Positions 9,029 to 18,429 of a DNA stretch of 64,000 bases are shown here, piece by piece. Under the pieces are notes generated by a model, which did no database searches, was not told the DNA's origin, and worked only from the letters and a program-made list of their open reading frames with translations. Origin of the DNA: Anaerostipes sp. MSJ-23 (lineage in GTDB: Bacteria > Bacillota > Clostridia > Lachnospirales > Lachnospiraceae); contig NZ_JAHLPY010000010.1 of assembly GCF_018918155.1 (NCBI RefSeq), forward strand, positions 1-64,000, given 5' to 3'. Position 1 is the stretch's first letter. Every line of letters begins with the position of its first letter. The position numbers were made by a program, and so were the translations under genes.

Positions 9029-10465
9029 CTATTTTCCGTCAATTGCTAATTCTTTTCTATGAATCATTTCCTCTATTCGTTGCGTATACTGAAAAATATC
9101 CTTCAGATTTTCAACTCTCTGAAAAGAATTTTTCTCTTGATGCATGATCTTTGATGAAGTTCCTGCACCAACTGCTATAATATCATGTAATTCCTCCATA
9201 ATCAAAATATTATAGAGACATTCTTTCTTTTTTTTCGAAAAACCTACATTTTCAAGATTGCCAGGAATGTTTTTTTGCCGATATAAATAATATGGTTCCA
9301 TTTCCATGGAACGAGCACATGCATGAGCATAAGAAATCATCTGCGGAGTCGCTCCATAATGAAACAATTCCTTGATCTGATTAAACTTGGAAGAACGTTT
9401 CACAGCAAGTGCATGAACCGTCAAACTATCAGGATCTAATTTCTTAATTTCCTCATAAGTTCTTTTTAGCTCATCCATACCTTCTTCCGGTAATCCACAA
9501 ATCGTATCCATATTAATATTATCAAGCCCAGCTTCTCTCGCCATAAAAAACTTTTCTCTGACATCTTTTACAGAATGCTCTCTTCCAATCAGATGAAGTG
9601 TCTTATCATTCATTGTTTGTGGATTAATACTAATCCTAGTGACTCCATATTTTGCAAGAATTTGAAATTTTTCCTGGCTTAGACTATCTGGACGTCCGGC
9701 TTCTACTGTCACTTCCAATAGATCTTTAAATGGAAATTTCTGATTTAGCTCATCTAACAAATAGGCAAGTTCCTTCTCCGGAAGTGCTGTTGGAGTACCA
9801 CCACCGATATAAATCGTTTGAAGCTTTTTCTTCGAAAATCTTTTCTTAACAAAATCAAGTTCCAACAAGAGAGCCTTTAAATATTCTCCAACCTGATCTT
9901 TAAATTTTTCAATTGGATAAGACGCAAAAGAACAATACATACAAGTGGTTGGACAAAAAGGAATTCCAACATATAAGCTATATCCTTCTTTATAAGGAAA
10001 TCTAGATAACAACACTTGTTCTTTTGAAACAACTTCTGTACAAAGACTCGCTTTTTCTTCTGAAGCTAAGTAATCTTTTTGAAATTCCTCCATGATTTCC
10101 AGATTCGTTTTTCCATGTTCATATCCATCAAATACAATCTTCGTCGGACGAATTCCAGTCAATGTTCCCCAAGGTAATTTTTTCCTTGAAGCTTTGGAAA
10201 AGAGATGATACACTGCCCGTTTCATTGGATTTTTAAATATTTTTTTATTCTTATAATCCCCCAAAATCTCTTCTTTGTCAAGAAAGTTTTCTTTTTCATA
10301 TAATCTTAGGGTCACTTTTTCCTTCTCATAAAAAACTTCCAGGATAAAATCATAGATAGAACTAACGGAATCCGTTAGTTCTATCTTTTCTCCAATAAAA
10401 AACGCCAATATTAAACTTCGAATATCATATTCATAAATTGTCTCGTTTTGAATTAATCCTATCAT
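9029..10465 (-). CDS. hemZ: HemZ-type radical SAM protein (coproporphyrinogen dehydrogenase-like)
   Basis: A 478-residue radical SAM enzyme of the HemN/HemZ group. The cluster-binding motif CPTTCMYCSF has CxxxCxxC spacing and is followed by YIGGGTPTAL. The family name implies anaerobic conversion of coproporphyrinogen III, but many HemZ/HemW-like proteins do other heme chemistry, so the reaction is not certain. No other heme-synthesis gene is in the window. The start codon is 3 bp after the MBL hydrolase stop, within the large operon. Confidence 0.85.
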   Translation of the reverse strand: MIGLIQNETIYEYDIRSLILAFFIGEKIELTDSVSSIYDFILEVFYEKEKVTLRLYEKENFLDKEEILGDYKNKKIFKNPMKRAVYHLFSKASRKKLPWGTLTGIRPTKIVFDGYEHGKTNLEIMEEFQKDYLASEEKASLCTEVVSKEQVLLSRFPYKEGYSLYVGIPFCPTTCMYCSFASYPIEKFKDQVGEYLKALLLELDFVKKRFSKKKLQTIYIGGGTPTALPEKELAYLLDELNQKFPFKDLLEVTVEAGRPDSLSQEKFQILAKYGVTRISINPQTMNDKTLHLIGREHSVKDVREKFFMAREAGLDNINMDTICGLPEEGMDELKRTYEEIKKLDPDSLTVHALAVKRSSKFNQIKELFHYGATPQMISYAHACARSMEMEPYYLYRQKNIPGNLENVGFSKKKKECLYNILIMEELHDIIAVGAGTSSKIMHQEKNSFQRVENLKDIFQYTQRIEEMIHRKELAIDGK

Positions 10466-10468
10466 TGC

Positions 10469-11119
10469 CTATACTAAAAACGGATTACTCCGTTTTTCTT
10501 CTCCAATCGTTGTCGGTGGTGTGTGCCCTGAAAAAACTTTTGTCTCTGGCGGAAGGACAAATAATTTTTCACGAATTCCTTTTAAAAGTGCATCAAAATT
10601 TCCTGTCGGAAAATCAGTTCTTCCAATACTCATTTGAAATAAAGTATCGCCTGAAATCAGCCATCCACATTCTTCAAAATAATAGCAGACTCCGCCCTTC
10701 GTATGTCCTGGAACATGGATACATCGAATTTTTGTCCCAATTAGCTCAATAATATCTCCATCTTTTACAAGGCGATTTGCTTGCATGGAAAGTGTAAGTC
10801 CCATCATCGATGACAAATTTAATTCTGGATTTTGAAGCACTTCTACTTCATCTTCTTGAAGGTAAACCTGGAGATGAGGAGTTTCTTCTATTAAATATGG
10901 TAATGCCATAATATGATCAAAATGTCCATGAGTCAAACACACTGCAGTAAGTCTCGCATCTTCTTTTTCTAACAAATCTGTGATTCTTTCTCCCTGATCT
11001 CCTGGATCAAATACAACGGCCTCTTTTATATCTTTATTAATCACAATATAACAATGCGTCTGCATCTGTCCAAGACAGATACTAATTAATTTAAATGAAC
11101 CATGTCTTTCTTCTATCAT
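10469..11119 (-). CDS. Metallo-beta-lactamase fold hydrolase (glyoxalase II-like)
   Basis: A 216-residue MBL-fold protein with the zinc motif THGHFDHI, a later HVPGHTKGGVCYY and GDTLFQMSIGRTD, which is the glyoxalase II-like layout. The substrate is unknown; this small clostridial group is usually annotated as hydroxyacylglutathione hydrolase-like, although these bacteria rarely make glutathione. Its start overlaps the rel stop by 4 bp, the common rel-MBL-hemZ-hisS-aspS order of Clostridia. Confidence 0.9.
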   Translation of the reverse strand: MIEERHGSFKLISICLGQMQTHCYIVINKDIKEAVVFDPGDQGERITDLLEKEDARLTAVCLTHGHFDHIMALPYLIEETPHLQVYLQEDEVEVLQNPELNLSSMMGLTLSMQANRLVKDGDIIELIGTKIRCIHVPGHTKGGVCYYFEECGWLISGDTLFQMSIGRTDFPTGNFDALLKGIREKLFVLPPETKVFSGHTPPTTIGEEKRSNPFLV

Positions 11120-13422
11120 CCTGCTGTCCTTTCTATGTCAATGACACCTTCGATGCCTCTGATCTTTGTAATAATACGGTTTAACTGACTGACTCCCGTA
11201 ATATCAAAAGACATACTTAAGGTTGCCCTTCCTTTTTTGTTATTGGATACATTAATCGTAATAATATCAATATCAAGTTCCAAAAAGATTTTAGAAACAT
11301 CTGCCAGAAGTCCTTTCCGGTTATTTGCATAAATATTAATTTCTGTCGTGTACTTCTGATTTGTCTCTTCTTCACTAACCTGCCATTCTGCCTCAATCAG
11401 TCTGGCTCTGTCATGTTCTGACATATTTAATAAATTAACACAATCTGTCCGGTGAATAGAAATTCCTCTTCCCCTTGTAATAAATCCAACAATCTCATCT
11501 CCCGGCACTGGATTGCAGCATTTTGAAAAACGAACCGCTACATCATGCACACCTTTTACAATAATGCCGCCTTTTCCCTTTCCTTGCTGTCCTTTCTCAT
11601 CTTTTCCCTTTTCTGAAGTATTTTCTGAAGTTTTAGAAATTTTAGAAAGAACCTGTTCATCTGTAATTACTTTCTTCTGATGCTTGCGATCTTCATCCAG
11701 CATCTTATTAATAACCTGTCCTTCTTTTAATCCTCCATGCCCAACTGCTGCGCAAACAGAATCCCAATCTTTAAAACCATATTTCAACTGAACTTTTTTG
11801 AGATATTCTGGTTTCATCAACTTTGAAAGATTAATCACTTTACTCTTACAATATTTTTCAAGTAATTCTTTTCCACGAACAATATTTTCTTCCTTAAACT
11901 GATGTTTAAACCATTGATTGATTTTACTTCTGGCCTGCGTAGTCTTTACAATATTTAACCAATCACGACTTGGTCCATTCGAATTCTGTGAAGTAATAAT
12001 TTCTACACGATCTCCGTTTTGAAGCTTATATTCAAACGGTACCTGCTTTCCATTTACTCGAGCTCCTACCATTTTATTACCAACAGCACTGTGGATAGAA
12101 TATGCAAAATCAATTGGGGTCGAACCATTGGCAAGATTTTTTACATCTCCATTTGGCGTAAAACAATATACCTGTTCTGCAAAAAGATCTAGATTTGTCT
12201 TTAAAAGACTTAAAAATTCTTTATTGTCATCCATATCTCTTTGCCATTCTAAAATTTCACGCAGCCAACTTAACTTTTCTTCTTCTTTATTAAGACCTGG
12301 TGTATTTTTATTTTCTTTATATTTCCAATGAGCGGCAATACCATATTCTGCCACACGATGCATTTCAAATGTACGAATTTGAATTTCAAATGGATGTCCT
12401 TCTGGCCCAATTAGTGTTGTATGCAGAGACTGATACATATTTGGCTTTGGCATAGCAATATAATCTTTAAATCTTCCAGGAATTGGTTTATACATTTCAT
12501 GAATAATTCCAAGAGCTGCATAACAATCTTTTACCGTATCGACTTTAATACGAACTGCAAAAAGATCATAAATCTGATCAATCGTTTTATGTTGATTTAC
12601 CATCTTTTTATAAATACTAAAGAAATGTTTGACACGACCATCAATTTCAGCCTTAATTCCGGCACGGTCAATGTGTCCCTTTACTTCATCTACGATTTCC
12701 TTAATAAATGCTTCTCGTTCCTCTTTTCCGGAATTCAAGGAATGTTCTAATTCTTCATAAACTTCTGGTTTTAAATATTTTAAAGCTAAATCATCCAATT
12801 CTACTTTAATTTTTGAAATACCAAGACGATGTGCAATTGGTGCATAAATGTCCATGGTTTCTCTTGATTTTTCTTTTTGTTTTTCTGGTCGCATAAACTG
12901 CATTGTACGCATGTTATGCAATCGGTCTGCAAGCTTGATCAAAATAACACGGATATCTTTCGCCATAGCAAGAAACATTTTTCGTAAATTCTCAGCCTGC
13001 ACTTCAATCTTATCTTTTGAATAACTTAACTGTCCAAGTTTTGTAACACCATCAACCAAAAGGGCAACTTCTTCTCCAAATTGACTGACAATATCTTCAT
13101 AGGTAACATCTGTATCTTCTACAACATCATGGAGCAGGCCCGCCATTATCGTTTCTTTATCAAGTTCCAGTTCCGCCAGGATGATGGCAACGCAAATCGG
13201 ATGAATAATATATGGCTCTCCAGACTTTCTCTTCTGCCCATCATGCGCTTTATATGCCACATCGTATGCCCGCTTTACACATGTAATATCTTTATCATCA
13301 TAAATTTTTTCCATAGTTTGCAGTAACTGTTCTTTAAGCTTCTCTGGCGGAGTAAAGCTTTCTGGGTTACTGATATCCTTTTTTACACGGTTTATACTTG
13401 TTGTTTTATTTTCCTGTTCCAT
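11116..13422 (-). CDS. relA: Bifunctional (p)ppGpp synthetase/hydrolase (RelA/SpoT family)
   Basis: A 768-residue long RSH protein controlling the stringent response. The N-terminal HD hydrolase domain is intact (HPICVAIILAELELD, GLLHDVVEDTD), then the synthetase domain (FAVRIKVDTVKDCYAALG, HTTLIGPEGHPFEIQIRT), a TGS domain (CFTPNGDVKNLANGST), a zinc-finger/helical part and a C-terminal ACT domain. Both activities are therefore expected. It is co-transcribed after pyrI (18 bp). A second, short alarmone synthetase lies at 61976-62779. Confidence 0.96.
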   Translation of the reverse strand: MEQENKTTSINRVKKDISNPESFTPPEKLKEQLLQTMEKIYDDKDITCVKRAYDVAYKAHDGQKRKSGEPYIIHPICVAIILAELELDKETIMAGLLHDVVEDTDVTYEDIVSQFGEEVALLVDGVTKLGQLSYSKDKIEVQAENLRKMFLAMAKDIRVILIKLADRLHNMRTMQFMRPEKQKEKSRETMDIYAPIAHRLGISKIKVELDDLALKYLKPEVYEELEHSLNSGKEEREAFIKEIVDEVKGHIDRAGIKAEIDGRVKHFFSIYKKMVNQHKTIDQIYDLFAVRIKVDTVKDCYAALGIIHEMYKPIPGRFKDYIAMPKPNMYQSLHTTLIGPEGHPFEIQIRTFEMHRVAEYGIAAHWKYKENKNTPGLNKEEEKLSWLREILEWQRDMDDNKEFLSLLKTNLDLFAEQVYCFTPNGDVKNLANGSTPIDFAYSIHSAVGNKMVGARVNGKQVPFEYKLQNGDRVEIITSQNSNGPSRDWLNIVKTTQARSKINQWFKHQFKEENIVRGKELLEKYCKSKVINLSKLMKPEYLKKVQLKYGFKDWDSVCAAVGHGGLKEGQVINKMLDEDRKHQKKVITDEQVLSKISKTSENTSEKGKDEKGQQGKGKGGIIVKGVHDVAVRFSKCCNPVPGDEIVGFITRGRGISIHRTDCVNLLNMSEHDRARLIEAEWQVSEEETNQKYTTEINIYANNRKGLLADVSKIFLELDIDIITINVSNNKKGRATLSMSFDITGVSQLNRIITKIRGIEGVIDIERTAG

Positions 13423-13440
13423 GAAGTACCTCTTTATATT

Positions 13441-13869
13441 TTAGTTTTTCTTTAACTTTGATTCACAGTAAATACAACGGTAAACTTGATTTTCCCTGTC
13501 AGTAAGTTTAAAAATATGATCAATTTCTTGCTCTACAGATGTAATACATCTTGGATTTTTACATTTTGCAATATTTTTGATCATTTTCGGAAGTTCTACT
13601 TTATGCTTTGATTCTACTTTCCCATTTTCAATGACACAAACCGTAATCTCCGGATCAATATATCCGAGAACATCAAAATTCACTTCAAAATTGTCAGAAA
13701 TTTTAATAATGTCTTTTTTTCCCATTTTGCTGCTTTTTACATTTTTAATGATTGCAACACTGCAGTCCAGTTGATCTAATTCCAAACTCTTATAAATATC
13801 CATTCCACGTCCTGCCGTAATATGATCTAGAACGATTCCATTTTTAATACTATCAATGTTCATCTGCAC
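13441..13869 (-). CDS. pyrI: Aspartate carbamoyltransferase regulatory chain
   Basis: A 142-residue regulatory subunit that binds nucleotide effectors and holds the catalytic trimers together. The N-terminal nucleotide-binding part begins [15 protein letters not shown]. The C-terminal zinc domain keeps four cysteines, the first pair in CKNPRC and the second in CIYC. It overlaps the end of pyrB by 17 bp, the standard pyrBI arrangement, and precedes rel by 18 bp. Confidence 0.95.
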   Translation of the reverse strand: MQMNIDSIKNGIVLDHITAGRGMDIYKSLELDQLDCSVAIIKNVKSSKMGKKDIIKISDNFEVNFDVLGYIDPEITVCVIENGKVESKHKVELPKMIKNIAKCKNPRCITSVEQEIDHIFKLTDRENQVYRCIYCESKLKKN

Positions 13870-14779
13870 TTACCCCCAGTAAATCCATAATCAATGCCAT
13901 TCTGACATGTTTCCCATTTAATGTCTGTTTAAAATAACATGCTCTTGGATCTTTATCTACCTTTACCGAAATCTCATTTACACGAGGAAGTGGATGCAAA
14001 ATTGAAAGATCCTTTTTCGCAGTTTTTAATTTATCTGTATCAAGAATATAACTATCTTTCAAACGAATATAATCAGCCTCATTAAAGAAACGTTCCCTTT
14101 GAACACGTGTCATATAGATGACATCCAATTCCGGCATAACATCTTCCATTTTCTGCACCTGTCGGAAAAGAATTCCTTTTTTCTCAAAGACATCTTTTTT
14201 CAAATATTCTGGGATCTGTAATTCTTCTGGTGAAATCATGATATAATTGATATTTTCATATCTTGATAAAGCTTTGATTAAAGAATGTACTGTACGTCCA
14301 AATTTCAAATCGCCACAAAAACCGATCGTAAAATTATTAAGGCGTCCTTTTTCTCTTCGAATAGTAAGTAAATCAGTCAATGTCTGTGTTGGATGATTAT
14401 GACCACCATCTCCAGCATTGATAATTGGAATATCTACAAACTGAGATGCAACATAAGGTGCACCTTCTTTCGGGTGTCGCATTGCGATAATATCTGCATA
14501 ACATGCTACAACCCTTGCTGTATCGGCAACGCTTTCTCCCTTTGATGCAGAAGATGAATCCGCAGAAGAAAAACCAAGTACGCTGCCTCCTAATTCAAGC
14601 ATTGCTGCTTCAAAGCTAAGTCTCGTTCTTGTACTTGGTTCAAAAAATAATGTAGCAAGTTTTTTATGCTTACACACTTCCTGATACTTTTCCGGGTTTT
14701 CGGCAATATCATCTGCGCGATCTAATAATCGGTCGATATCCTCCACGCTTAGGTCCATTGGATCAATCAAGTGTCTCAT
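13853..14779 (-). CDS. pyrB: Aspartate carbamoyltransferase catalytic chain
   Basis: A 308-residue enzyme joining carbamoyl phosphate and aspartate in the first committed step of pyrimidine synthesis. The carbamoyl-phosphate motif [13 protein letters not shown], the [12 protein letters not shown] segment and HPLPRVNEI are intact. It heads the long minus-strand operon behind a TTGACA-17-TAGAAT promoter. I see no PyrR-type attenuator in the short leader; a dyad over the -35 region may be an operator instead. Confidence 0.97.
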   Translation of the reverse strand: MRHLIDPMDLSVEDIDRLLDRADDIAENPEKYQEVCKHKKLATLFFEPSTRTRLSFEAAMLELGGSVLGFSSADSSSASKGESVADTARVVACYADIIAMRHPKEGAPYVASQFVDIPIINAGDGGHNHPTQTLTDLLTIRREKGRLNNFTIGFCGDLKFGRTVHSLIKALSRYENINYIMISPEELQIPEYLKKDVFEKKGILFRQVQKMEDVMPELDVIYMTRVQRERFFNEADYIRLKDSYILDTDKLKTAKKDLSILHPLPRVNEISVKVDKDPRACYFKQTLNGKHVRMALIMDLLGVSADEH

Positions 14780-14826
14780 AGTTACTTCCTCCTAAAAATC
14801 ATACGTTACTCTGAGAGTATATTTTT

Positions 14827-14855
14827 ATTCTACATTTTTAGACACCTAGTGTCAA
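14827..14855 (-). promoter_or_regulatory. pyrB promoter with overlapping dyad
   Basis: On the minus strand TTGACA (14850-14855) and TAGAAT (14827-14832) are 17 bp apart. The 13-bp dyad GACAC-TAG-GTGTC (14841-14853) overlaps the -35 box and the start of the spacer, where a repressor would block polymerase. The promoter is well supported; the operator role is inference. Confidence 0.7.
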
Positions 14856-14867
14856 TTCATTTGGTCA

Positions 14868-15767
14868 TTATTTTATAGTATCCGATTTCATTCGAAGGAA
14901 ACCTTTTTCAAGCATAAACGCTGGTCGATAAGACATTTTTGCCTTTCTAAGACCCTCTTCTCCCAGATCCTCTTCACGATTTACATATTGATATCCTTCC
15001 ATCTCATGAAGTACAAATTGTTGGTTAATCATCGGATAAGCTCCTTGAATATCCGGAAAGGCCTTTTCAATATGAACTACAAATGTATCTTTATTTAATG
15101 CAGGTTCTCCAAGTGATAATCCTACAATTTTCCCATCAGCTCTTAAAATTCCACCAGAAAGCCCAAGTTCCTTATAATAAATCAAACTGTTTTTCGATAC
15201 ACAGATTTCTTCATGTTTTTCCAAATCTTGTGGATCACAATTTTGTATTTTCCATTCCATCAACATAGCCAATGCTTCCAACTGATTTTCATCATTCAGT
15301 TTTTCATAAGACCATTCATGATTTTCTTTAAATCGATTGATATGATTACGTTTTCCATGAAGCTTCTTACCTTTCAGCGTTGCCAGTTTTTCTCTTTCAT
15401 AAACATAATCTGCTTCATCACGGTCATATTTTACTGTAAAAATATCTCCAAACATCTCTATCATCTGTTCTTCCATTTTATGGGTAATTCCGTGCATAAT
15501 AAATGGAATCTTTTTTTCTTTACAGTATTCCATTATCTGTTCAATCGCTTTTTTCTTATTTCCATTTCCCATAGGAAAACAAAAAGAAGTCCCTTCCTCA
15601 TCAGTCTTTGCTATAAAAGTTTCTTCTACAATTGCATATTGGCAGGAATAAAACTGATTCCACAAAATAATATTTGATGAATTAAAATCACAGCTTCTTG
15701 TTGAATCCTGTGTCAGATAATAATCCATTTCTTTTTTGCTTTCCAATGTTGGTGTCTTAAACTCCAT
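14868..15767 (-). CDS. DUF2156 (phosphatidylglycerol lysyltransferase C-terminal domain-like) protein
   Basis: A 299-residue soluble protein with the GNAT-like DUF2156 fold found at the C-terminus of MprF and as stand-alone proteins in clostridia. Typical features are the SNIILWNQFY opening, KGKKLHGKRNHINRF in the middle and a C-terminal REEDLGEEGLRKAKMSYRP segment. Stand-alone members lack the MprF membrane part; their acyl donor and substrate are not established. It starts 13 bp after the RlmH-like gene and is probably in the same transcript. Confidence 0.85.
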   Translation of the reverse strand: MEFKTPTLESKKEMDYYLTQDSTRSCDFNSSNIILWNQFYSCQYAIVEETFIAKTDEEGTSFCFPMGNGNKKKAIEQIMEYCKEKKIPFIMHGITHKMEEQMIEMFGDIFTVKYDRDEADYVYEREKLATLKGKKLHGKRNHINRFKENHEWSYEKLNDENQLEALAMLMEWKIQNCDPQDLEKHEEICVSKNSLIYYKELGLSGGILRADGKIVGLSLGEPALNKDTFVVHIEKAFPDIQGAYPMINQQFVLHEMEGYQYVNREEDLGEEGLRKAKMSYRPAFMLEKGFLRMKSDTIK

Positions 15768-15780
15768 ACGATGCTGCTCC

Positions 15781-16194
15781 TTACTTGTGATATGGTTGAT
15801 GATTTATAATCCGGTAAGCTCGGTAAATCTGTTCCAGCAATACAACTGCTGTCAAAGAATAATTCATAGAAAAAGAAGATAGATGAAATAAAGTTCCCTC
15901 TGGTTTTTCATTATCAATAAAATCACCGATAAAAAAGGTGATAACAGAGATTCCCTGAACAGACATTTTCTGAATGCGATCAGCAAATGCCGGGCTTGTC
16001 AAGCTCTCTTTTCCAGGTACAATATAAAAAACATTCTGTGCTTCTTTTTCATATTTCTTCATTTGTTTTTCATTCTTTATATATTTAATAGAAACATTTG
16101 CATAAGCCTGCAATCGTTTCAGATATTCATCCATAGCTTTCTTATACATCGGTTGTGCCTTTTTTTGAAAAAGGTAAATATAAAATTTCATCAT
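15781..16194 (-). CDS. Divergent RlmH-family protein: keeps the tail, lost the SAM site
   Basis: A 137-residue protein that aligns over its whole length with RlmH, the SPOUT methyltransferase of 23S rRNA pseudouridine 1915, but is about 20 residues shorter than usual. The C-terminus is well preserved: LLEQIYRAYRII (119-130) and the final PYHK. The SAM-binding features are not: the IGGxxG loop has become IGDFIDN (89-95) and the TFPHQLMRV segment has become MNYSLTAVV (110-118), losing the His and Arg. It is unlikely to bind SAM alone. Its start overlaps the upstream stop (ATGA). It may partner the tail-less RlmH at 20431-20877 (inference). Confidence 0.8.
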   Translation of the reverse strand: MMKFYIYLFQKKAQPMYKKAMDEYLKRLQAYANVSIKYIKNEKQMKKYEKEAQNVFYIVPGKESLTSPAFADRIQKMSVQGISVITFFIGDFIDNEKPEGTLFHLSSFSMNYSLTAVVLLEQIYRAYRIINHQPYHK

Positions 16195-16826
16195 GATATC
16201 TGACTACCTTTCAAAAATTTTTCCAATTTTTTATCAGATTTCTTTGCCTTTTCATAATCTCGACTGACCTTAGCAATCAATTCTTTCGTTTCACGATTGC
16301 TAAGACTTTCTTCTTTGGCGGCTGTAATTTCTTCCGGTTCACGATTTTCATTATTATAAAGAAAAAAAGAATTTCCTTTTTCTTCTACGCCATAAACGGA
16401 TAACCCTGGAGCCGGAGTAGAAATCCCCTTAATCTTAAGTTCATATGTAACATATACAATATAAGATTGATTGTTTGGTCCTTCTTCCACCCGATAAGAA
16501 AGATTCTGATATTTTTCTACATACTGCTGGAATTTTTTCTGTTGTTTTTTTAACATTTGAAAATCTTGCGTTACTTTTTTCAAATTTTCTCTATCATTCT
16601 TTTGTATCCATTGATAATAATCAGACATAAAAGCTTGTACTTTTTTCCTTTTTTCCTGCTGTTCTTTCTCTCTTTGATCTTCTTGTGTCTGCTTTCTGGA
16701 TATTTTTTCATTCGTAATCTTTTTTGCATACAGTAAATCTAGTTTTAAATAAGCAGATACACAGACTGCTAAAAACAAGATCCAACTAGATACAAGGATG
16801 ATAACCGTTGATTTTTTCAACTTCAA
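16191..16826 (-). CDS. Membrane-anchored protein with extracytoplasmic coiled-coil, function unknown
   Basis: About 211 residues. One N-terminal membrane segment (about STVIILVSSWILFLAVCVSA) is followed by a very charged, coiled-coil-like stretch rich in K, E and Q, then a globular part reminiscent of small NTF2-like extracellular domains, with a lysine-rich tail. I chose the TTG at 16826 because GGAGG lies 6 nt upstream. A frame-extending ATG at 16871 sits just 3 nt beyond a perfect TATAAT and would be a leaderless start. The stop overlaps the RlmH-like start. Confidence 0.65.
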   Translation of the reverse strand: MKLKKSTVIILVSSWILFLAVCVSAYLKLDLLYAKKITNEKISRKQTQEDQREKEQQEKRKKVQAFMSDYYQWIQKNDRENLKKVTQDFQMLKKQQKKFQQYVEKYQNLSYRVEEGPNNQSYIVYVTYELKIKGISTPAPGLSVYGVEEKGNSFFLYNNENREPEEITAAKEESLSNRETKELIAKVSRDYEKAKKSDKKLEKFLKGSQIS

Positions 16827-16874
16827 AACAGTCCTCCAGTTTTTATAATACAGTATTTCTTTGGATTTCATTAT

Positions 16875-16903
16875 ATTATACCATCTTTAACGTTAAAGGC
16901 AAA
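16875..16903 (-). promoter_or_regulatory. Promoter of the membrane protein/RlmH-like/DUF2156 operon
   Basis: TATAAT (16875-16880) with TTTGCC (16898-16903) at 17-bp spacing on the minus strand. Transcription would begin almost exactly at the ATG at 16871, which is why the downstream TTG with a ribosome site is preferred as the start. Confidence 0.55.
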
Positions 16904-16913
16904 GAAAATCAGA

Positions 16914-16957
16914 AAAAACGCTAAAATCTTTAAATTTATCATGATTTTAGCGTTTTT
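16914..16957 (-). terminator. Terminator after MATE gene
   Basis: AAAAACGCTAAAATC (16914-16928) and GATTTTAGCGTTTTT (16943-16957) form a perfect 15-bp inverted repeat just past the MATE stop codon, with T-rich flanks on both strands. Confidence 0.85.
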
Positions 16958-16977
16958 ATAAATAATAATAAAGTTTT

Positions 16978-18318
16978 CTATAGTTTTTCTTTTCTTCCAA
17001 TAATGTTTCTATATAAAAAAATCGAAACAATCGCGGTTATAATTTCTGCAACCCAAAAAGCATTCCATACACCGATAGCCCCCATAATACGACTTAAAAT
17101 GTAAGCTGCAGGGAGAATCACAACAACGTATCTTAGCAAAGAAACAATAAAAGAAGGACCTCCTTCACTAAGTGCCTCAAATGCTCCTGCACTTGTTACA
17201 GAAACTGCTGAAGCAAGGAATCCAATACTGATGAATCGTAATGCTTCTATACCAAGCTGTACGGTTTTCGGATTTTTTGTAAACATATTCATTAAACTTT
17301 GTGGAATTCCCATACAAAGAATTGTTCCAATAGCCATAATACCTAAAATAATAAACAAAGAAGTTCGATATATTTTTCCAACTCTCTTATATTCTCTAGC
17401 TCCATAATTATAACTAATCAGTGGCCTCATGCCCTGAACAAGTCCATTGGCAGTCATGTAAAGAAATGTCTGCAGTTTATAATAAATTCCAAGAACAACG
17501 ATATATGTCTGTGAAAAAGAAGCTAAAATTCCATTTAATGCGGAAACAAGAACTGATGGAAGTGCCATATTGAGCGTTGCAGGTATTCCAACAGAGTAAA
17601 GACGAATCCATAAATCTTTTTCTGGTTTCAGATATTTTCTTGATAATTGTACATTTAATGGATATTTTACATAAATAATCAAATAAATAATTAAGGTAGA
17701 ACACTGCCCAATCACTGTCGCAACGGCAGCACCTTCAATTCCCAAAACAGGAAAAGGTCCAAATCCAAAAATTAAAATCGGATCAAGAATAATATTAATC
17801 ATACATCCACATAACAAACTTGCCATCGTCACCATCATCTTTCCAACGGATTGGAATATTTTTTCAAATGTAATCTCTGATGTCACAACGACAGAAAAAA
17901 TAAGAACAATATTAGAATATTTTAATCCAAGGTGAATTAATGCTTCATTTTGTGTAAAGATTCTCAAAAAAGATGGCATAAAGAGAAGGCCTAAAATCAT
18001 TAAAATAATTCCATGAATTATATTTAAAAACAATCCTTGAGTGGCAGCTTTATTTGCTTTTTCTTTGTTCTGCGCTCCCAAAAAAATTGCAATAACAGCA
18101 TTTACTCCAACACCAAAGCCAACGCCAATGGATGTAATCAAATTTTGTAAAGGATATACCAAAGACAAAGCTGTCATGGCATCCTCACTAATCTTTGCGA
18201 CAAAAATACTATCAACGATATTGTACAGCGAATTAACAAACATTGATAGAATCATCGGCAACGCCATCGACATTAATAATGGAAAAACAGGTTTTTCTTT
18301 CATATAAATTTGATCCAT
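16978..18318 (-). CDS. MATE family multidrug/Na+-coupled efflux protein
   Basis: A 446-residue polytopic protein with about 12 membrane helices, the MATE length and layout. Family sequences such as LVYPLQNLITSIGVGFGVG and RPLISYNYGARE (the second-half repeat) are clear. Members exchange cations for organic cations, drugs or metabolites across the membrane; the substrate here is unknown. A GGAGG ribosome site fixes the start. It lies downstream of two tRNA genes, separated by a terminator-like hairpin. Confidence 0.9.
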   Translation of the reverse strand: MDQIYMKEKPVFPLLMSMALPMILSMFVNSLYNIVDSIFVAKISEDAMTALSLVYPLQNLITSIGVGFGVGVNAVIAIFLGAQNKEKANKAATQGLFLNIIHGIILMILGLLFMPSFLRIFTQNEALIHLGLKYSNIVLIFSVVVTSEITFEKIFQSVGKMMVTMASLLCGCMINIILDPILIFGFGPFPVLGIEGAAVATVIGQCSTLIIYLIIYVKYPLNVQLSRKYLKPEKDLWIRLYSVGIPATLNMALPSVLVSALNGILASFSQTYIVVLGIYYKLQTFLYMTANGLVQGMRPLISYNYGAREYKRVGKIYRTSLFIILGIMAIGTILCMGIPQSLMNMFTKNPKTVQLGIEALRFISIGFLASAVSVTSAGAFEALSEGGPSFIVSLLRYVVVILPAAYILSRIMGAIGVWNAFWVAEIITAIVSIFLYRNIIGRKEKL

Positions 18319-18352
18319 ATAATAATACCTCCAAAAATTTAAAAAATAAAAA

Positions 18353-18413
18353 AGACTATAGATTCTTCTATCTCTGTCCTGTTTAAAATCAGAAACAGAA
18401 AAATCTATAGTCT
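18353..18413 (-). terminator. Terminator or attenuator between tRNA-Arg and the MATE gene
   Basis: AGACTATAGATT (18353-18364) and AATCTATAGTCT (18402-18413) pair perfectly around a loop that holds an extra CTGTTT/AAACAG stem. On the minus strand TTTTTTATTTTTT follows. It ends the tRNA transcript, and because no separate promoter is obvious between it and the MATE gene, read-through control of the pump is possible. Confidence 0.75.
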
Positions 18414-18429
18414 CTCAGACAATATAAAC

